From: Thermomucor indicae-seudaticae
Taxonomy: Eukaryota > Mucoromycota > Mucoromycetes > Mucorales > Lichtheimiaceae
Length of the DNA: 21,853 nucleotides
Direction: 5' to 3'
NCBI GenBank assembly: GCA_000787465.1
Contig: JSYX01000225.1
Location: 1 to 21,853 of the forward strand
Shown here: positions 20,480-21,853 of the stretch, piece after piece
Layout: every line of letters begins with the position of its first letter
Numbering within the stretch: position 1 is the first letter of the stretch
The notes under the pieces: generated by a model
The model's database searches: none
The model's input: only the letters and a program-made list of their open reading frames with translations
What the model was told of the DNA's origin: nothing
Program-made: the position numbers and the translations under genes

Positions 20480-21480
20480 TAATGGCGTCTCTTATGTAGT
20501 GATTACATACGCTCTGCGATCAAAGACCTACTGAGGTAATTTTTATAATAAAAGTTGCTGATCGTACATCGTGCATACTGAAAAAAAACGTCAAAAGCGT
20601 ATGGTATCAGAGTAGGCCTGAATAAATTACTTCACGTAACGAGCTATCTAAACCTTAATAAAGTAAATAAGAAGCAAGCCTTTTTCTCCCATGGAACAAC
20701 CTTTTCTATGGCTATTCATTTATCACTCAACATGAGTCCGCAGATTATGTTACCGAATCCTTCATCGATATTCAGATTGATACTGCCTGATAACCATGAT
20801 AAATTTTGTGATGCAGTCTTGTCAGCCTGTTTTGCATCTGATTGGCTGCCAGCATGTCCCCTTCAGCGCACCTTATCTTCAGCACATTCACATGCAGCAA
20901 ACAAAAATGCCATCACAGCTACATCCTATGCTCACATCTTAGAAACCTGTGATGTATAGCTTATGTTCGAATTTTTTGCTTTAAAATTATTGGCATGATC
21001 AGGTCATAAATGACCAGAATAAGCCCGCAAAGAATAACAATTTTCTGCGAGCTCATTGGATAGCGTGAATATTTATCTGTTTACCCTATGTTTAGTGCTT
21101 TAAAAAAACTTTGACTTCTTTCAACCGAGTCGTCATGCAAAAGCTTCTGGATCGGGCTCGACAGTCGTTGTATCCTTTCTGAAAGCTAATTCGTTGTCGT
21201 GGCGCAACTCATGCTCGAAGTAAGCAAAACAAAGTTGATAGTTTTCCTGGCCATATTGCTTTTCGGTGCGTAGCAGGCAGTAATCCCATTATAAACACTT
21301 CTTTGTGCTGACAAGTGTCACGAATAATGCTGGACGAATAATAAATACAGCACTATGCGAAGAATGATGTTAATGGAATAATGATAGTGTTAGCTACAGC
21401 AGAGGTAAAATTGCTTTGCAAAAAAAGTACGCGCATACTTCCCCACGACAGGGATGTTCTTCTTCGTTGGGGGGTGCCAT
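20480..21480. other. AT-rich spacer without a supported gene
   Basis: About 1 kb of AT-rich DNA. One plus-strand open frame (20708-20959, 83 codons) has an ATG but no family resemblance, domain or splice context, so I do not call it. A short palindrome GGTCA-taaa-TGACC lies near 21002-21015. No RNA gene or bounded element is seen. Confidence 0.4.
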
Positions 21481-21530
21481 TATAAATTGCATTCCTCCCT
21501 CATCTCCTTTTCTTCACTCGTTTTACAGTA
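21481..21530 (+). promoter_or_regulatory. TATA-like box followed by a pyrimidine-rich tract
   Basis: TATAAA at 21481-21486 is followed about 10-40 bp downstream by CT-rich DNA (CCTCCCTCATCTCCTTTTCTT), a common layout at fungal transcription starts. A gene would have to begin to the right. Only non-coding or open-ended sequence follows before the window ends, so the target cannot be named. Confidence 0.3.
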
Positions 21531-21540
21531 CTCGGCCGCT

Positions 21541-21578
21541 GTAGCGATCACCCCGGGAAAACCAAAAGTGATCACTGC
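21541..21578. repeat. Hairpin with 11-bp arms next to a 13-bp direct repeat
   Basis: GTAGCGATCAC (21541-21551) and GTGATCACTGC (21568-21578) form a stem with one G-T wobble and one mismatch around a 16-nt loop. Two near-identical 13-mers, ATCACTGCATAAG (21571-21583) and ATCACTACATAAA (21587-21599), follow directly. They could be a transcribed leader structure downstream of the TATA-like box or an eroded element end. No function is assigned. Confidence 0.35.
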
Positions 21579-21853
21579 ATAAGATTATCACTACATAAAT
21601 CAATCAGTAGCTGTAACATATCATCTTCCAATTGTTTCCATAGGCTTCACAAGAGAAAGCATGCTTCTAGAATGATCGGTAATTATCACGGATGAATGTT
21701 TTGCTCGTTTCCAGAGAACGTTGAGGACGAGGATGGGATAGCTGTGATATTGATTATAATAAAGAAACTGTCGATAAGTTCTTTGAGACTCCTGTCAGGG
21801 TTTATTTCTGACTGATTCGAGTAAAACTATGATGTCAATTCTAGAGGTTTATA

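Noticed and set aside
20708..20959. An 83-codon plus-strand frame with an ATG.
   Set aside because: No domain, no homology I can recognise, and no supporting promoter or introns.
1..21853. tRNA, 5S rRNA, riboswitch, CRISPR array and bacterial operon signals.
   Set aside because: I looked for tRNA T-loop motifs, 5S-like sequence and regular repeats by eye and saw none convincing; the spliced genes show nuclear eukaryotic DNA. A covariance-model scan would be needed to exclude small RNAs.

Overview
The window looks like nuclear DNA from a filamentous or early-diverging fungus. Its genes are split by many short GT-AG introns (mostly 52-113 bp) and packed with little spacer. The recognisable proteins (a MOB2-type NDR-kinase partner, GCN1, and an ACOT11/12-like thioesterase without a START domain) have fungal character. 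A Mucoromycota-type fungus is my guess from overall style; I could not test it.

Positions 1 to about 16,000 are gene-dense. A multi-pass membrane protein (180-1168, +) is followed by MOB2 (1684-2607, +, five exons). MOB2 converges on an uncharacterised MIT-domain protein (4247-2926, -, four exons). Upstream of that, on the same strand, is the very large GCN1 gene (13586-4465, -, modelled in 16 exons, 2713 residues). It is followed upstream by a two-hotdog acyl-CoA thioesterase (15941-14197, -, eight exons). Every exon junction was placed by reading frame and by continuity with known family sequence. The models close exactly in frame, but no transcript evidence was available.

From about 16,150 to the end the character changes. 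There is no intact gene, and the DNA is AT-rich apart from one GC-rich island. It holds decayed coding fragments and transposon remains. These are: a frameshifted gene fragment (16373-16541, -); an island with three copies of a 17-bp motif (16858-17310); two decayed coiled-coil paralogues facing each other tail to tail (18179-18801, + and 20061-19069, -); a 141-bp foldback insertion inside the minus-strand paralogue; and a well-bounded 370-bp non-autonomous CACTA-type element (20110-20479) with TAA target-site duplications. The last kilobase has a TATA-like box and a hairpin but no gene I can support.

The intact genes are housekeeping or signalling genes and do not form one pathway. GCN1 acts in amino-acid starvation and ribosome-collision signalling, MOB2 in polarity through an NDR kinase, and the thioesterase in acyl-CoA turnover. 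The best candidates for something new are the MIT-domain protein family, the paired decaying paralogues with their palindromic insertion, and the CACTA-type miniature element.
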